Of a DNA stretch of 64,000 nucleotides, positions 1 through 14,049 are shown piece by piece. This DNA is from Alisma plantago-aquatica (taxonomy: Eukaryota; Streptophyta; Magnoliopsida; Alismatales; Alismataceae). How positions within the stretch are numbered: the first letter of the stretch is position 1; the number at the start of each line of letters is the position of its first letter. Under the pieces are notes generated by a model. That model did not search any database and had not been told where the DNA came from. It worked only from the letters and a program-made list of their open reading frames with translations. Location of the stretch: assembly GCA_963693085.1 (NCBI GenBank), contig OY856413.1, positions 744,972,556 through 745,036,555 of the forward strand, written 5' to 3'. Position numbers and translations under genes: made by a program.

Positions 1-1
1 G

Positions 2-2
<1 letters not shown>

Positions 3-88
<86 letters not shown>

Positions 89-94
89 TGTGTG
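3..94. repeat. TA/TG dinucleotide microsatellite
   Basis: The window opens inside a compound simple repeat: about 53 bases of alternating TA (one TG interruption), then about 38 bases of TG with a single TTT interruption. The left end may lie outside the window. Such tracts are polymorphic and have no coding content. Confidence 0.97.
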
Positions 95-2180
95 CTTGTA
101 GAAAGTGAGAGTCATACTAGGCTAGAATTAATTCTAGAGAAGTATGCATAGAACTCAATGGTTCACGTATTACATTGGTTCAATGTAAAATCCAACTGTA
201 CATCTTAAAATCCACCTCAAGAGTTGTCTACAAAATATGTTCCAACTAATTTGAATACTTGTTGGAAACATATAACATTTACAAACATTGGCAACTAAAT
301 TAGTTCCAATCCATTGATTTAATTATGTTTAGATGTAAGGTTTATACATGTCTGAATGAGCTCAACTTGTTGGGCCTTGCTAGTTCACCAATATCGATAA
401 ACATTACCAGTTTAATCTTCTAATTTAATTCTAACTTTACAAAATTATAAGCTTAATAAAATTTTGATTCTATTCATGATTGATTTTATTCTAGTTCAAT
501 ACATGCACACATCTAAACACACATATATATGTATATATGTATATATGGCTCATACATAAAGATTTAAGATAGTACATACTTTTATAATCTTCTCAATCAA
601 TATACTTTTAATAATGTAAAACACTCAGTGACAGGATATAAGAGATAACACTTAAACTCAACATTTTATACAATCAAGTGTGAAAATGCTTTCAAAAGAG
701 GAAAACTAGAGCGGTATGTGGAAAAGATGATGTGCATATTGATTTATGGAAAGATATGGTATTGAAGGAGATTAAATACTTTTTCAATAATATTGTTAAG
801 ACTAAGAAAAGTATGGATGAACACAAAAACAACACCATAATAACCAACTATAATAACAAGGCATATGTTGAAATGTACACAGGCTATACATGTACCAAAT
901 TGATGACTCATACTAAGAAGCTTTTGGAGATAGTTATTAATTGGAGACAAAGATCCTTGTAAATATTAGACACGCTATTTGGTATTATGATAGGTGGATC
1001 CACTAAAATTCTATTTTGCTTATCGAGAGATATATGGAAAACAAAAGAAACCTTCATGTGCATTTTAATTACTTGATAAGGCTTACAACTGAGTAGACAT
1101 GGAATCATCGTGGTGAGTTTGGGAGTAAGAAAATGTATGATAATTCAATACATGGAATTAGTTAATGACATGTAGGATGCCTCCACTATGAGAGTTAGGA
1201 TGCACATAGAGGAGAAACACAATCCTTTACAATGGGGATTGGGGCACATCAAGGACCAAAATTGAGCCCATATGTTTATTCTTGTTGTGAATGAGTTGAG
1301 AAATCATGTTCATAATTATACTCCTTGCTGTATTTTTCCTATGATGATATTATGTTGATTAATGTAGCAACATTATATAATGGATGATAAACTTGAACTT
1401 TGAATAAATGCATTAGACTATAATGTTTTTGGAATCAATAGAAGTAAAACTAAGTATATGCATTGTGCGGTCTAGAATTGATAATGGTGGTGCTAGGGTG
1501 TATGGTTTCGATACTACCAAAATGTAACGTTATAATATTTCTACTATTCAAATGGATGATGATTTCCAAGATGATATTTGCCACATGGCCACTATGGGAT
1601 GGTCTTAACCAAGGATTGCAACAAGAATAGGATGTGACTTGAGGAACCAACTCATACTAAAAATTAAGTTTTATGGAAATATGTATACAACAATCATTTT
1701 ATATGGGAATTAATGTTAGGTGATAAAGAAACTAGGTTTCAACCAGGATGCTTATGTTGATGTGGGTGTGTGGTAATATTAGGAAGGATTTCTTGAAAAA
1801 TGACTATATCAGTAACTAAGTGGGGTGGAGAGTATATAGGAAAAGTTATGTGAAGGTTGTTTGAGATGGTACATGCATGTTCAAAGAATGCACCAATTTA
1901 AAGCAATAATATTGAGTCAATCACAGTAAAGAAACATAAGAGGAATGCTAAATCAAATTTGGGTGAGTTTATAAATTGATATTTGGAACCAACACATCTT
2001 TATGGAATATGACCCATAACATGGAGGAAATAAGGATCCATGTATCCGATCAAACAAGGTTGAGATTTAGGCTTAGGTAATGATGATGGAATTTAAAAGT
2101 TCAAGAAAAAAGGTTAAACTATATGTCAAGATTGGATATAGGGTTTGTAGGATCAAAAATGTATGATATAAATTACCTTA
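95..2180. other. AT-rich stretch, no recognisable gene
   Basis: The longest open frames here are under 80 codons and match no family I know. A short TATA-rich palindromic tract occurs near 520-550. I see no LTR boundary, tRNA-like box or terminal inverted repeat. It is probably old decayed repeat or plain intergenic DNA. Confidence 0.6.
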
Positions 2181-5100
2181 GTGGGGATGGTTATTGGGTC
2201 TAGATCTGACTATGCCATTCTCAATCTTGTGACTCACATCCATCGTTGTGATTGTGCCAGCCCGCACTGCCACTATGCATGCAAATATGGCAATTTGCCC
2301 CTCCCTTCTTGGGAAAATCCATCGTATGAACACACCTCTACTGGATTCACCATGTTTCCTTTACCTAATATGGTAATTTCGTCCACCCCTCATGAAAATA
2401 AATAAAAAACTCTTATTCACAATATTTCCATAATGAGATCAATTTCTTTTCTATTTCTTGTTATTTCCTCTTTTGTCTCTAAAACGAGTTTTTCTTTTTC
2501 TCTCAAAAGGGTTGGTTGAAGACTTCCCTGATGATTTGTATAGGTCATGAGTCCATAATATCTTTGATTATATCTCTATGAGAACATTGTTAAACATGAA
2601 CACGAATTTTCGTATCCCATGGTCCCAAAATGTTGGATCTTGTCATATTTACAAAGGAAACTAGCATATGACATCTCCTCTACCTCTTAATAATATAACC
2701 AAATAGATTACAATATGCAACTCTTCCCTCATATAGAATTTTGAAAATCCTTAGAGCTATTCCCAAATCCCTAAGGTTTAATCAGTAACTATTGTATTTA
2801 CACAAAAATCCTATTTTATAAATCTCAAATATTAATATTGGGTTTTACAAACCATTGTTATCTAACTCTCCAAAAAAATTCAACCCAATCTCGCATCTAG
2901 GTCTTAAGATATTATCAAAACTTTACAGTTTCATTTATCCTCAAATAAACAAGATGATTATTGTCACTTCCATTATCAATTATATCTCAATTTCAAAATA
3001 GATCATCTCCAAAATATTTGAAAGAATCCATTTTTTCATCATTTCCTAATAAACATTGATCATCTTCTAGATTCATTTTTTAGTAAAACTTAATCCGTTA
3101 TTTGACCAATTTACATAAAGAATCTTTTTCGTTTTGTATCTTTCTGGAATAATTGGGATCATTACCTATATTTATGATTAATTACTCTCACAATGAAAAT
3201 CCTTTGGAATGATTTTGAATAGTTTCATTTCTAGTTCTATTTATGCCCTTCATTGTCCTTTTATATTGGTCTCAAATTGAGCCTAAAACTTATCAACTCA
3301 GATATTGTTACATTTGTGGTTTCCTATTAGGGATTACGTCATCATTAGACATTTGAAATAATTTTGAATTAATCTGGGTGTGTTAGTATAGTCGTTCATG
3401 CTTCCTATGCTTCATTATTATTGTGTATATATGTTCTAGGGCATGTGATTTACCTCTTAAAGATGGTATTTTTATCTAGAATCGAAGTAAAAGTAACTAG
3501 AATTAAAACCAAAACTAATGATATGTTTAATGATCATGTTCATGAAAACTCTAGGCTAAGTGAGTAATATCATAGTGATTTATTTTCAAGAGTGAAAATA
3601 ATATTGAAAAAGCTATTCTCGACAGTAATTGGCACATCTTAAGAAATGTTTGGCAATCTTCGATGCCATCTTATTAGATGATTAGAACAGATATGTATAG
3701 ATCGATCATATGCGTGATGAAGATGTGACGGAGACTAAAAACAAGCATACAGTTGAAGGAATATTTTAGGGTAGACATTGGTGGTTGTACATATAATAAT
3801 TGAGCATGTTTCCGTCTTAGAAGTATTTGGTAAAAAAATTCATGTCAATATGAAATTGATAGGATATGAACTCCTTAACATCCAGTTGTATCACTGCCCG
3901 GTCGCATGAAAATGTGTTGCCGAACGGAAGCATAATCCTTTGGTCCATTAAAAAATTGAATCTAAACATATACATAGAAAATTTTATGCATAAAAGTTTC
4001 ATTTTGCATCTAAAACCAAAATTAAATTATCCAAATTTTTTAATAAGACATATTGCAACTCAAATATCATTCAAATTTTATTGCATAGAATTTTAATTCC
4101 GATGTATGTGAATTGCATGGTTTTATTAACCATTAACTTCATTATAGTGATATCTCACAACTACACCTTATATTTTATGTATCCCTGCTTTCAATTATTT
4201 AGATTACATAACCATTTTGAGTGATGCAAACTGTGAGTAGATACATGGAAGTAATGTTCATCACATATGTAGTCAAACTAAACAATTTCAAGGAATATAG
4301 TTATTGAATGAATAATCCAATTGTATCTTATTATTTATACTTTTACGAGTAATCTACAGTTGAAATAATTTGGGTATTTTTGGTTTATGAATCTATATCT
4401 AATGAAATAGAATGTAAAACATATTTAGGCAATAAATTTGAGATATATTGATGTAGGGGATACATAATTCATATAGACTGTAGTTTTGGTGCATTGATAA
4501 TGTACATTATTACAAAAATATCATACATTTACTTTGTCAAGAAAATATATAGTTGTATCAATGACAAGCATGAAAACCTAATCCTATTCAGAGTCAATTA
4601 TATTCTGTTTTTCTATATACATATACACATACACAATTTTCTTTGAAACATTATGTGATTCATAGGACACATTTGAAAAGTTTCATGCTAAATATAAAAT
4701 ATATACATATTTGAGCTTGAGCCATGATGATTCAAATAAGTTGTAGCTCTTTGTACTAGCACTTCTCGATTTGCAAGTTTCATGTGACCTTTACTAGTTG
4801 CTAGGTTATCAATTATTATGCAATAGTACTTGCCTTACTTTAGGGTTGTGGTAACGTCTATGGCCAATTTGCATCAACTTCACATCACCATTCAACCAAA
4901 ATTTCTACAATAAGTTAGGTTTTAACGTGGTATCTAGAAAAGCCATTGTCAACTACACATTCGTGTTGGACTCTAGCCCAAAGGAAACAATATTCATATT
5001 AAAGTTTGTGTAAAAATGTGATGTAATAAATTGTGTTGCTCATTTGCTTTACCTTAATGACAAAGTAAAATCTAAGCACTACAACATTATTGGTTTTGTA

Positions 5101-5760
5101 GATCTATTGATTTTATAACATATTAATGTGGTAGTTTTGGGTATTGATTGTCATAGGAATGCCAACAACAAAAGCATATATTGGGATAACACTAACATTG
5201 AGAGAGAAAAGTTAAGGGAGTGTGGGCCACTTTGAAATATTTATCAATTAGGATGAGAATCATGCATCTTATGCAATTTGTGTGAATTGTTTATGTTATT
5301 CAATGTGGTTTGACTATATTTCCCTTTTTCATGTTTTTTATCAAGCACACATGTATATTGAAATGCAAGGTAGCTAGATATACGATTAGGATGGCCCCCA
5401 AAAGAGCATTCTAGGTTTTATCCCCCAAAAAAATTTAGTTATTAAGACAAGATTTACCCTACTATGTTCTAGAAAAAACTAAAAATGCATTTTCATTTGT
5501 AATTCATCTTCATATTGAGGTTTTAAGTTGCAAAAGGTACATCGCACTAGGGATCGAAATAGCATGTGAAAAAAAAAACTTCTAAAAGGACAGGGATCTC
5601 TAGATATGCACAACATGCTTGGGGTTGCGATATTGAGACTCCAAATTTGAGCAATTGGTCTACTTGTATGATCTCTGGCTAACTTTGATTAATGCAAACT
5701 TATCGGTATCTAGCCTGTGCAGTTGTGGGTTCCTATGTGGGGGAGTTTTTCCTTGAACCT
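2181..5760. other. AT-rich stretch, no recognisable gene
   Basis: Open frames are short (61-76 codons), overlap on opposite strands and show no motif. Homopolymer A runs and scattered TATATA tracts are the only low-level structure. I see nothing supportable as a gene, RNA or mobile element. Confidence 0.6.
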
Positions 5761-6584
5761 CATAAACTAACTAACCATATGCATAAAAATTAATATATGC
5801 ATAAATAACTCGCCCAACTGCTCCCATGCCTTAGCGCTCAAGAGACCTAATGCGAAGGTGTCTCCGAACTCTAACCCTATGTTTGGTTTGGGATCGGGTC
5901 CAGATTTTGGCCTGTCCTTTTGCACCATGTCAGCACGATCCGATTTGGGTTGGCAAAAATCAGTGTTTAATTCAATATTCTGGAACGGCCCCATTTTGGG
6001 GTTTCATTTCCCCGAAATCCAAACCAAGTTGGCCCCGGTCTGAGCGGGATCGAGATTTTCAGTTTGGATCATCTTCTCTCGCCCCCAACTCTCTCCTCTA
6101 GCTCCCAACTCTCTCCCCTCACCCCCGACACCCCCTTTACTCCAACTAAGGAAAACAGTTGTTGTAGTTGCTCGAGGAAGAGGATAACCAGTTGATGTTA
6201 GGAGTAGGTGTGTTGTGCGTCGTCTACTCCTAGCCTCTGCTTTAGTGGCAAAGCAAATGAGAGAAGCCTTTTGACCATGCGACCAATAGCCTGTGTCCCT
6301 GCCTATGTTGCCTCTATGAGCAGCTGCCACTTCAAGAGCCGAACAGGTCATAGCAGACGTCGATTTGAAAATAGGTAAGGTGTGTTGTCTAATATCCTCT
6401 TCTCCCAGGATTTTGACCATGCGTCGCCATTTTTCAAGGAAGCTGCGGGAAGAGGCAAGAAGGGAAGAGGGGAGAAAGAAGCTCTCGTTCTACTATAGAT
6501 TAGGATGAATATTGATCCAACTGCTCCCTTTTCACTTTCTCACGGTTCTCAAGTTACTCTCAGACGTGTTTGGTTCATCAGATT
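5761..6584. other. Locally GC-richer stretch of unknown nature
   Basis: Base composition rises compared with the preceding 5 kb. Open frames of up to 138 codons occur on both strands (for example minus 6420-6004), but they are low-complexity (Gly/Arg/Ser-rich) and match no domain. The last 20 bases, starting at 6566 with GTGTTTGGTTC, resemble the outer end of a DNA transposon. They may be the left end of the Harbinger region whose other end lies near 46042. Confidence 0.4.
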
Positions 6585-8449
6585 TGTCACGACAGTTGAC
6601 AAAACTGTTACTGATTAAGAGAAATAAACATAAATAGCGGATTAGCAAAAATCACTAAAAATTAAAACCTTTTGCAAAGAGATCCAATTCCAGAAAAAAC
6701 TTATAAAGAGAACCAAAGTACTATATACATTCTTATTTTCATTGTACATACCATGTACCATCACATCTCGATGAATATATTTACAACAGTTGCTTTGCCA
6801 AAACTATACATAAGCAACACATAACCTTGAGGCATTCAATGCCAAAATATCAGATCAATCATAAAAGCACTAACTACTGACTCTAAGGACCTGAGAGTAC
6901 AGAGACGACACATATGACTCATAAATACAAGACATGACAATCAGTATCTCCACCTAAGATATCATTATTGTCCATGATGTTGCTGCCCTTCCCCTACTGT
7001 ATGGTCCCTACCTCCTCGTCCGCGTCCACCTAAAAATGTTGGTAACCAACGGGGTGAGACCCATGTCCCAGCGAGAGATATAACTCTCCATCATAAATAT
7101 TATTATTGTAGATAAACAATAATAAATTGAGCAGTGGATTCTCTATTGAAAAGCAAGATTTAATCATTATTAAGCATAATAGAGCAATATCATCTTTTAA
7201 AGCATTACAGCTATAAATGATAAAGCAGTAAATCATCTATCCATTTTAATAAGGAATATGAAGAACATGTATAACATCTATCCATTTAGGATACAGTAAG
7301 CAATGTAATATCAACCAATGATTTCTGTATTTCATCCTTAAGTAAATACACTACACGGCTGATTACATTTTACAATCATACTTATTCCCTGAGGAAGTGA
7401 GCCATACCGCTCAAATCCAACCTTCAGTTGTGAAACCCAAAGTCGGTGCCATACAAGATCAAAGGAAGAGTCGGACTCCTCGATCACATCTGTCTCGGTC
7501 AGTGCAAGACCACAAGTAGGACCACAGTCTCTTGCTTAAGTGACCTCAGTAATAGGGTTAGCTCACATAGGCTACCATTTCTCTAGCCCGCCTTGGTACA
7601 CGTCCCGGTGCTAGTAAATCTGAGCCACGAGCTAGTTCACCGTGCTCTCTGAGCCATGAACGCATTCATGCTCCATCACACTGAGCCATGGGCCTATTCA
7701 CCATGATCTTATACATATCTTGAGTTTACAACCGAAGTTGCACTCTAATCCTCCTATTTTTGGCTAGGAGAAACCCCGCATATTCAAAAATATATGCTCC
7801 AGATTAACCAGCAGGAGAATCTGTTTCACCATCACCAGCTACTGATGATGATGGATCTATGGCCAAGGCTCTACATGATAAAATTCCACTTGATTGTTTA
7901 AGTACATTACCATATTCTTTTAGCATCAGTCAAGTTTTCAAACAAGAATTATTATGACAAATGCTACAAAGAAATATGTAATACTTCTATCAAGTACTCT
8001 TCAAAACTTTATAAAACATTAGGATCTCAATCCCTTATCTCATTATTGGGAATTCACATCCCTCAACAATACCATCATCATGTTTACTGGATATGGTTAT
8101 TCAAACCCTTAATTCATCACTGAACATGGTTACCACCATCACGTAACTATTACCTCCAGGTCATCTGACCAAGGTATTCAAGATACTTGTTACACAAGCA
8201 TCTCACATGTTCACCAAGTGTATTAAGCTTCTTGTCACCTTTCACTAGGAAACAAATAAAATAATGGCTTACAAGGCCCATTAACATCATAGCTCATACC
8301 TGGTTATGCTCATCATCTCATGATACCAGCATGGTTAGTATGCTTGATAACAATCATATTAATTACATATCAACATTATGCAATACAAGATAACACCACT
8401 ATTCCCTAGGGTTAGGGTTTCCCATCTTTATTAATTAGAGTTTATCATA

Positions 8450-9215
8450 CCATCACCCTATATTAGGGTTTCACATAACATCACCCTATATTAGAGTTTC
8501 ACATAACATCACCCTATATTGGGGTTTCACATAACATCACCCTATATTAGGGTTTCACATAACATCACCTTATATTGGGGTTTCACATAACATCACCCTA
8601 TATTGGGTTTCACGTAACCTCACCCTATATTAGGGTTTCACATAACATCACCCTATATTAGGGTTTCACATAACATCACCCTATATTAGGGTTTCACATA
8701 ACATCACCCTATATTAGGGTTTCACGTAACATCACCCTATATTGGGGTTTCACATAACATCACCCTATATTAGGGTTTCACATAACATCACCCTATATTG
8801 GGGTTTCACATAACATCACCCTATATTAGAGTTTCACATAACATCACCCTATATTGGGGTATCACATAACATCACCCTATATTAGGGTTTCATATAACAT
8901 CACCCTATATTAGGGTTTCATATAACATCACCCTATATTAGGGTTTCACATAACATCAACCTATATTAGAGTTTCACATAACATCACCCTATATTAGGGT
9001 TTCACATAACATCACCCTATATTAGGGTTAGGGTTACTCATCTTTATTAATTAGAATTTCTCATACCATCACCCTATATTAGGGTTTCACATAACATCAC
9101 CCTATATTAGGGTTAGGGTTTCTCATCTTTATTAATTAGAATTTCTCATACCATCACCCTATATTAGGGTTTCACATAACATCACCCTATATTAGGGTTT
9201 TACATAACATCACCT
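8450..9215. repeat. 28-bp minisatellite inside LTR A (3' copy)
   Basis: More than 20 head-to-tail units of 28 bp. Each contains TTAGGGTTTCACATAACATC followed by ACCCTATA, so CCCTATATTAGGG recurs as a near-palindrome. Units vary mostly at TTAGGG, TTAGAG and TTGGGG. Towards 9030-9200 the array is interrupted by copies of a segment containing TTTATTAATTAGAATTTCTC, indicating higher-order duplication. The same array sits in the other LTR. Confidence 0.93.
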
Positions 9216-9854
9216 ATATTAGGATTAGGGTTTCCTATTTCATTTCAATTAGAGTTTCTCAACCCATTACCTAAAATTAGGGTTAGGGTTTCTCATCCTT
9301 ATCGATTAGGGTTTCATGATCACATTAATAAAGATCAAACCTTAATTCAAAACTCCATGCATCTTGGAGAATGCATTGATATTACAATTAATATCCAAAA
9401 CCTAACTCATTGTTCCACATGTCTAGAATTACATAATACCTTCATAAGTATTCAATTAAACTTATGTATTGTGATTTTCCTTATTGATTAGGGTTTCCAT
9501 TCTCCATTGATTATGGTTTTATGATTACCTCATTGATCCAAACCCTAAGTCAGTGCTTCCATATATCTTGGAGCACATAGCATTATTTAAGTATTCAATC
9601 ATACTTATCATTGTTCCATGTACTAGGAACACACATCACCATCATACCTTATTCAGTTGACTTAACCTTTCACTAAGTACATGCACCTATGCTTATCATA
9701 GTATATTGAATTTATTACTTTCACAGGCATCAAGGGATAATCACTCTAAATGTATAATTACCTAAATACTTTAGAGGTACTTCCATTGAAATCAACCTTG
9801 AGAAACTCTTCAACCACTTATGGGGTTATGAGTACTTTACATGGTTTGAATCAA

Positions 9855-10290
9855 TTGGACCTTCAAACGGTTTGGACCAATTGAAACTTAAAATGGTTTG
9901 GCCCTAAACCTTCAAACAGTTTGAGATTGTTTAAACCTTCAAACAGTCTGGTCCTAATCCTTGAAATGGTTTGAGACCGTTTATACCTTCAAACGGTCTG
10001 GTCCTAATCCTTCAAATGGTTTGAGACCGTTTAGACCTTCAAACGGTTTGGTCCTAATCCTTCAAACAGTTTGAGACCGTTTAGACCTTCAAACGGTCTG
10101 GTCCTAGTCCTTCAAACGGTTTGAGATCGTTTAGACCTTCAAACGGTCTGGTCCTAATCCTTCAAATGGTTTGAGACCATTTAGACCTTCAAATGGTTTG
10201 GTCCTAATCCTTCAAATGGTTTGAGACCGTTCAGACCTTCAAAAGGTCTGGTCCTAATCCTTCAAACGGTTTTGAACCTTTTTCTCATCA
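9855..10290. repeat. 50-bp repeat block with AAACGGT palindromes (3' LTR A)
   Basis: About eight units of roughly 50 bp. Each contains CCTTCAAACGGTCTGGTCC and then a variant of TTTGAGACCGTTTAGA. The half-sites AAACGGTYT and AGACCGTTT form inverted pairs. Single variants continue to about 10660. Related motifs recur in LTRs C and E. Confidence 0.9.
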
Positions 10291-13200
10291 AACAGTTTTG
10301 AAACCGTTTCAACCCAAGACCCTCAAACGATTTGAAGATCGATTAACCCTAAATGGTTTGAGACCGTTTGATCAATTCAGAGATGAAACTGTTTGAACCT
10401 AAATTAAGGTTTTGACATCAATTGATCTAGAGTTTTGAAACCAATTGAGTTATAAACGTTTTGAAATCATTTGGCCATCCAAAGTTAAGAACATGTGGAC
10501 TAGATTAGGTTGAAACCATTAGACCTTTACACATTCTTGAAACCATTTAGCCTCTAACGGTTTGAAACCATTCGACCTCTAACGGTTTTTGTCACCAAAT
10601 AGTTTGAAACTGTTTGGCCTCTAACTGTTTGAAATCGTTTGACCAACAAAAATTGAAACTGTTTGTTTTTTGATATTCTTGAGTTGTGTGCTAATATGAT
10701 GTCATCGTCATCAAGCTTCAGACCTCCGAATTCTACTGTCATATATATTATGAATTCATCAATTATTCAAGAAGAAAATAAAAGATTAACATATGATGAG
10801 AAATTGAAATCAATAATAACATTGATGGGTTCAAGTTATATAACACGCCTTCAACGTAGCTTCAAAGCTTCAAGATTCTCATCTCTAATGGTTAAATAAG
10901 CTCCTTCAACTATCCAAGGTTTGTTTCCAACTCTTTGGATGCAAAAGATAGCCAAGGTTGAGCATTGGATGGAAGAGAGAAGAAAATGAGTGTTGAAATC
11001 TGATTTCATCCATCAATTGAAGGTTAAAGATGATCATGGAGCTTAAATTCATCTTGGGGAACGTTTTCCTCCTGCTCCTAAGCTCCTTGGTCATTGGCCA
11101 AAGCAAGGGAAGAAAGTGGTTTGCAAAATAGCCTTTCAAGTAAGGAGAAAATCGAGTACATATAATTGATTCCCTAGGAGAGAGAAAGTAGGAGGAAAAT
11201 CTTCAACTCCCATTCTAGGTGCCACATGCCCCCTCCACTTCCTTGCTTCCAAATATGACTTCCTTTCCCTTAATATCCTCTCAATTATCCTTTAATTAAA
11301 AGCAACTACTTAAGCACCTTAATCATTATAATATTATTATCCATTTTTAGTGGACATTACTTTTTAATTAACAAATGTGAGTGGATTTCTTCACCTACTT
11401 AGGATTTTTCAGTTCCACTTAAGACATTTGGACGTCCTTCCACTATAGGATTTTTACCACAGCCTTTTTAGTTGATGGGCACTTCAATTAATATATTTAT
11501 TTTTGCTACAAAATAATTTCGGGTTTCATTTATGCTTATTTCTTGATTATTTTATTATCAAGATTATCTCTCCTCAAAAGTAGTTCAAACAAGACGCCCC
11601 ATTTATTTTATTTTCTCTAAATGATACCAAGAAAGAATAGGGACATAATAGAGGTCGTATTTTACATATCCAACCCAAGGTTTTGGGTAATTTGCAAATT
11701 ACACCAAAACTAGCATTCAATACACAAGCATTACTCAAACAAGTTCCTTCTTGAAACTTAGGCTTCCACAAGTCATACCTCAACATCATTCTCATTCTTA
11801 TGATACTATAACACTTGACGAACATTTATCATGTAACATTTGCAAGGTAACCCCTTAAATTGGGTAAATTGCACTTTAGTCCAAAATAAAGGAACATTGC
11901 TTAAACAGCATTCAATCAGGACCAAACTTGGAACATAAGTGTGTCACATGATAACAAAATATCTTATAGGATTATATTAAAGTTCTAAGAAACTTACTTA
12001 GCCAAAACAAACATGGTTACCTCATAACCTAGGTCAGGGTCGTTACAAGTTATAAACCCCTAATAAGGATTTCATCCCTGAAATCCCAGGTAAAAAGGGA
12101 GACAGATATTATTCATTCATCATACCATCAAGTATCCACATACCATCTTAATGTCATGGAGACACCATAGAACTTTGATCAACACAAAGTTACAGGGTTA
12201 TTATAGAATATGTCATACAGGATACATACTCCACTATCTTTTTCATTATTTACTGTAGAGTCAACTCTGTGTCAAATAACACTTTTCTTAGTTAGAGAAA
12301 CATTATACATACCTTATTTAACTCAGGTGTCAACCCTCATTGATTTGTCACCTTTCCCAACTTTCAATTTTATTGTGACAAGATTCTTGATTCTGGGGAG
12401 TCTCCCATACTCCTTATTCAATTTAGCATGTCACTTTCAAGGAAAGACCAGAGTTATGTTTTGTCACCCACTTGGGACTACAAGTCTTATCATACATCTG
12501 CTATGCCATCTAATCTACTGACACAACACTAAACTTCATTACTACTTGTACCAACTATATCATTAGTTGTACATTCTCTTGTCATAAGGGGAGGTTACTT
12601 ATCATTTAAGAATTTATCTTAGAGGTATCTCTAGATGTTATGTATATGTTACCTCAATAGATCTAGATAGGGGTGTTCTAAAGAATTATTTTTATCTTGA
12701 TAATCTTTTCCTACAATGATTTTACAATTGTTCCTTCAATATGTACATTCTTACTGATGTTATGTTTATGCAGAGCATAAACCCCTAACATGTGATGTCC
12801 ATACTATTTTATGTAATTAGACTGATTTTACAATTGGCCATTCCAGATAACCAACATTATTCATCTTAATTAAGAGTTATGTTTTTACTTTGCCATATCA
12901 CCTGATACTTCTTAGATACCAGAATTTCTTACCTTGGTATCCGTCACATGTGTCGAAAACACATCACATCCTCATCATTTCCATCTCTCTGTTGTTTTTA
13001 CTAATGCCACACATATAAAAGGATCTTTCTTTCATCTTTGGGACATTATTTATTACACATGTATTTGTCTTGGAACCAAAGTCCAAGACGAACTGATACT
13101 TTTCTAAGTATCATCAATTGAACATTTATAACTCATGCACATCAAGTGTCATAAGACCCACTTGATTGCCATGTACCTGAAGGAAAGAACACAAAGAAAC

Positions 13201-14049
13201 ATATTCTTCTTATCACCCCATCATCACCCAGGGTTGTTTATCAAAGAGAAGGGATTATCATCTCCTCTAATTATAGCATGAACTTTCAATTGTTCATGAG
13301 TCATTTACTCTTGTTTCATCATAGTTTCCTTGCCATGAGTATAGGAATTATAAGGTAGAATACATGTCATCACTCCTTTCTTTGTTATTGTCTAACATGT
13401 TCATGAACATTTTGTGATTTTATCACATTTCCCATTTCTACATCATGGGAAAAGATCTTTACTATTCACACATTCTTTATTAGACAAGGATCATCTCCCT
13501 TGTTCTCATTTTCTTATCATGAGGATTATACTTTTCATTTCCTCATACATACAAATTGATCTGAGATCATCTCAGATTCCATTTAATGCACTTAGTATGT
13601 GATGCAAATGTCCATACCATTTTTCTAGTTTCATTGTACTCACTAGATTGTCTCATAATGACTACTTGATCAGAGTAATCAGAAAGATAACAATCTAAGA
13701 GTTCTATACTTTCCCTATCTCCAATAATTATATACCTATCCAGGGTATACAAGTATTGATATTAGGTAGTATGCACTTTATTTACTATCATGTTCCTTAC
13801 TTTTCATATCATTATAAACACAGGATTTAACATTCCTGTATTTTCTCCAGGCATCACTTCTATATCTCATCCTCTTTCACACAGATAAGAGCAATTATAG
13901 AGCATTTAAAAGAATACTAAACAGAATATAAATTCTAGTTGTCATCATTTCTTCCATATGTCCCCATAGGACAATCAATAAGGAAGTCCATAACAACAAT
14001 CCTTTTTAGGATTATCAGATAGCATCAAGGTAAGGCATATTGAAATGAA

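Larger units (their letters stand above)
6585..12047 (-). mobile_element. Element A, 3' LTR (Ty3/gypsy, minus orientation)
   Basis: This 5.46-kb stretch is repeated at 15002-20342 in the same orientation, and the two copies flank an internal region with a primer-binding site, so they are LTRs rather than a segmental duplication. Read on the minus strand, it begins TGTAACGACC and ends GTGACA, giving TG...CA ends. It holds a 28-bp minisatellite (8450-9215) and a 50-bp repeat block with AAACGGTYT/AGACCGTTT motifs (9855-10290). A TATA-like ATTATATGT lies near 11158-11166. A motif related to TCTCACCCCGT followed by TTTAGGTGGACG lies near 7030-7080 and is shared with LTRs C and E, so the three are one broad family. 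The expected splice donor has decayed here (GT changed to TT near 11045). Copies differ by many point changes and small indels, so the insertion is not recent. Confidence 0.9.

Noticed and set aside
732..962. 76-codon Lys/Asn-rich frame
   Set aside because: Composition follows the AT-rich DNA, it has no recognisable motif, and the opposite strand is open over the same interval.
6004..6420. 138-codon minus-strand frame
   Set aside because: Gly/Arg/Ser-rich with no motif, and overlapped by equally open frames on the other strand. Openness is explained by the local GC content.
8450..9215. Interstitial telomere or CRISPR-like array
   Set aside because: The unit is 28 bp with only a partial telomere motif and no unique spacers, and it is confined to LTRs in a plant genome. 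It is a minisatellite.
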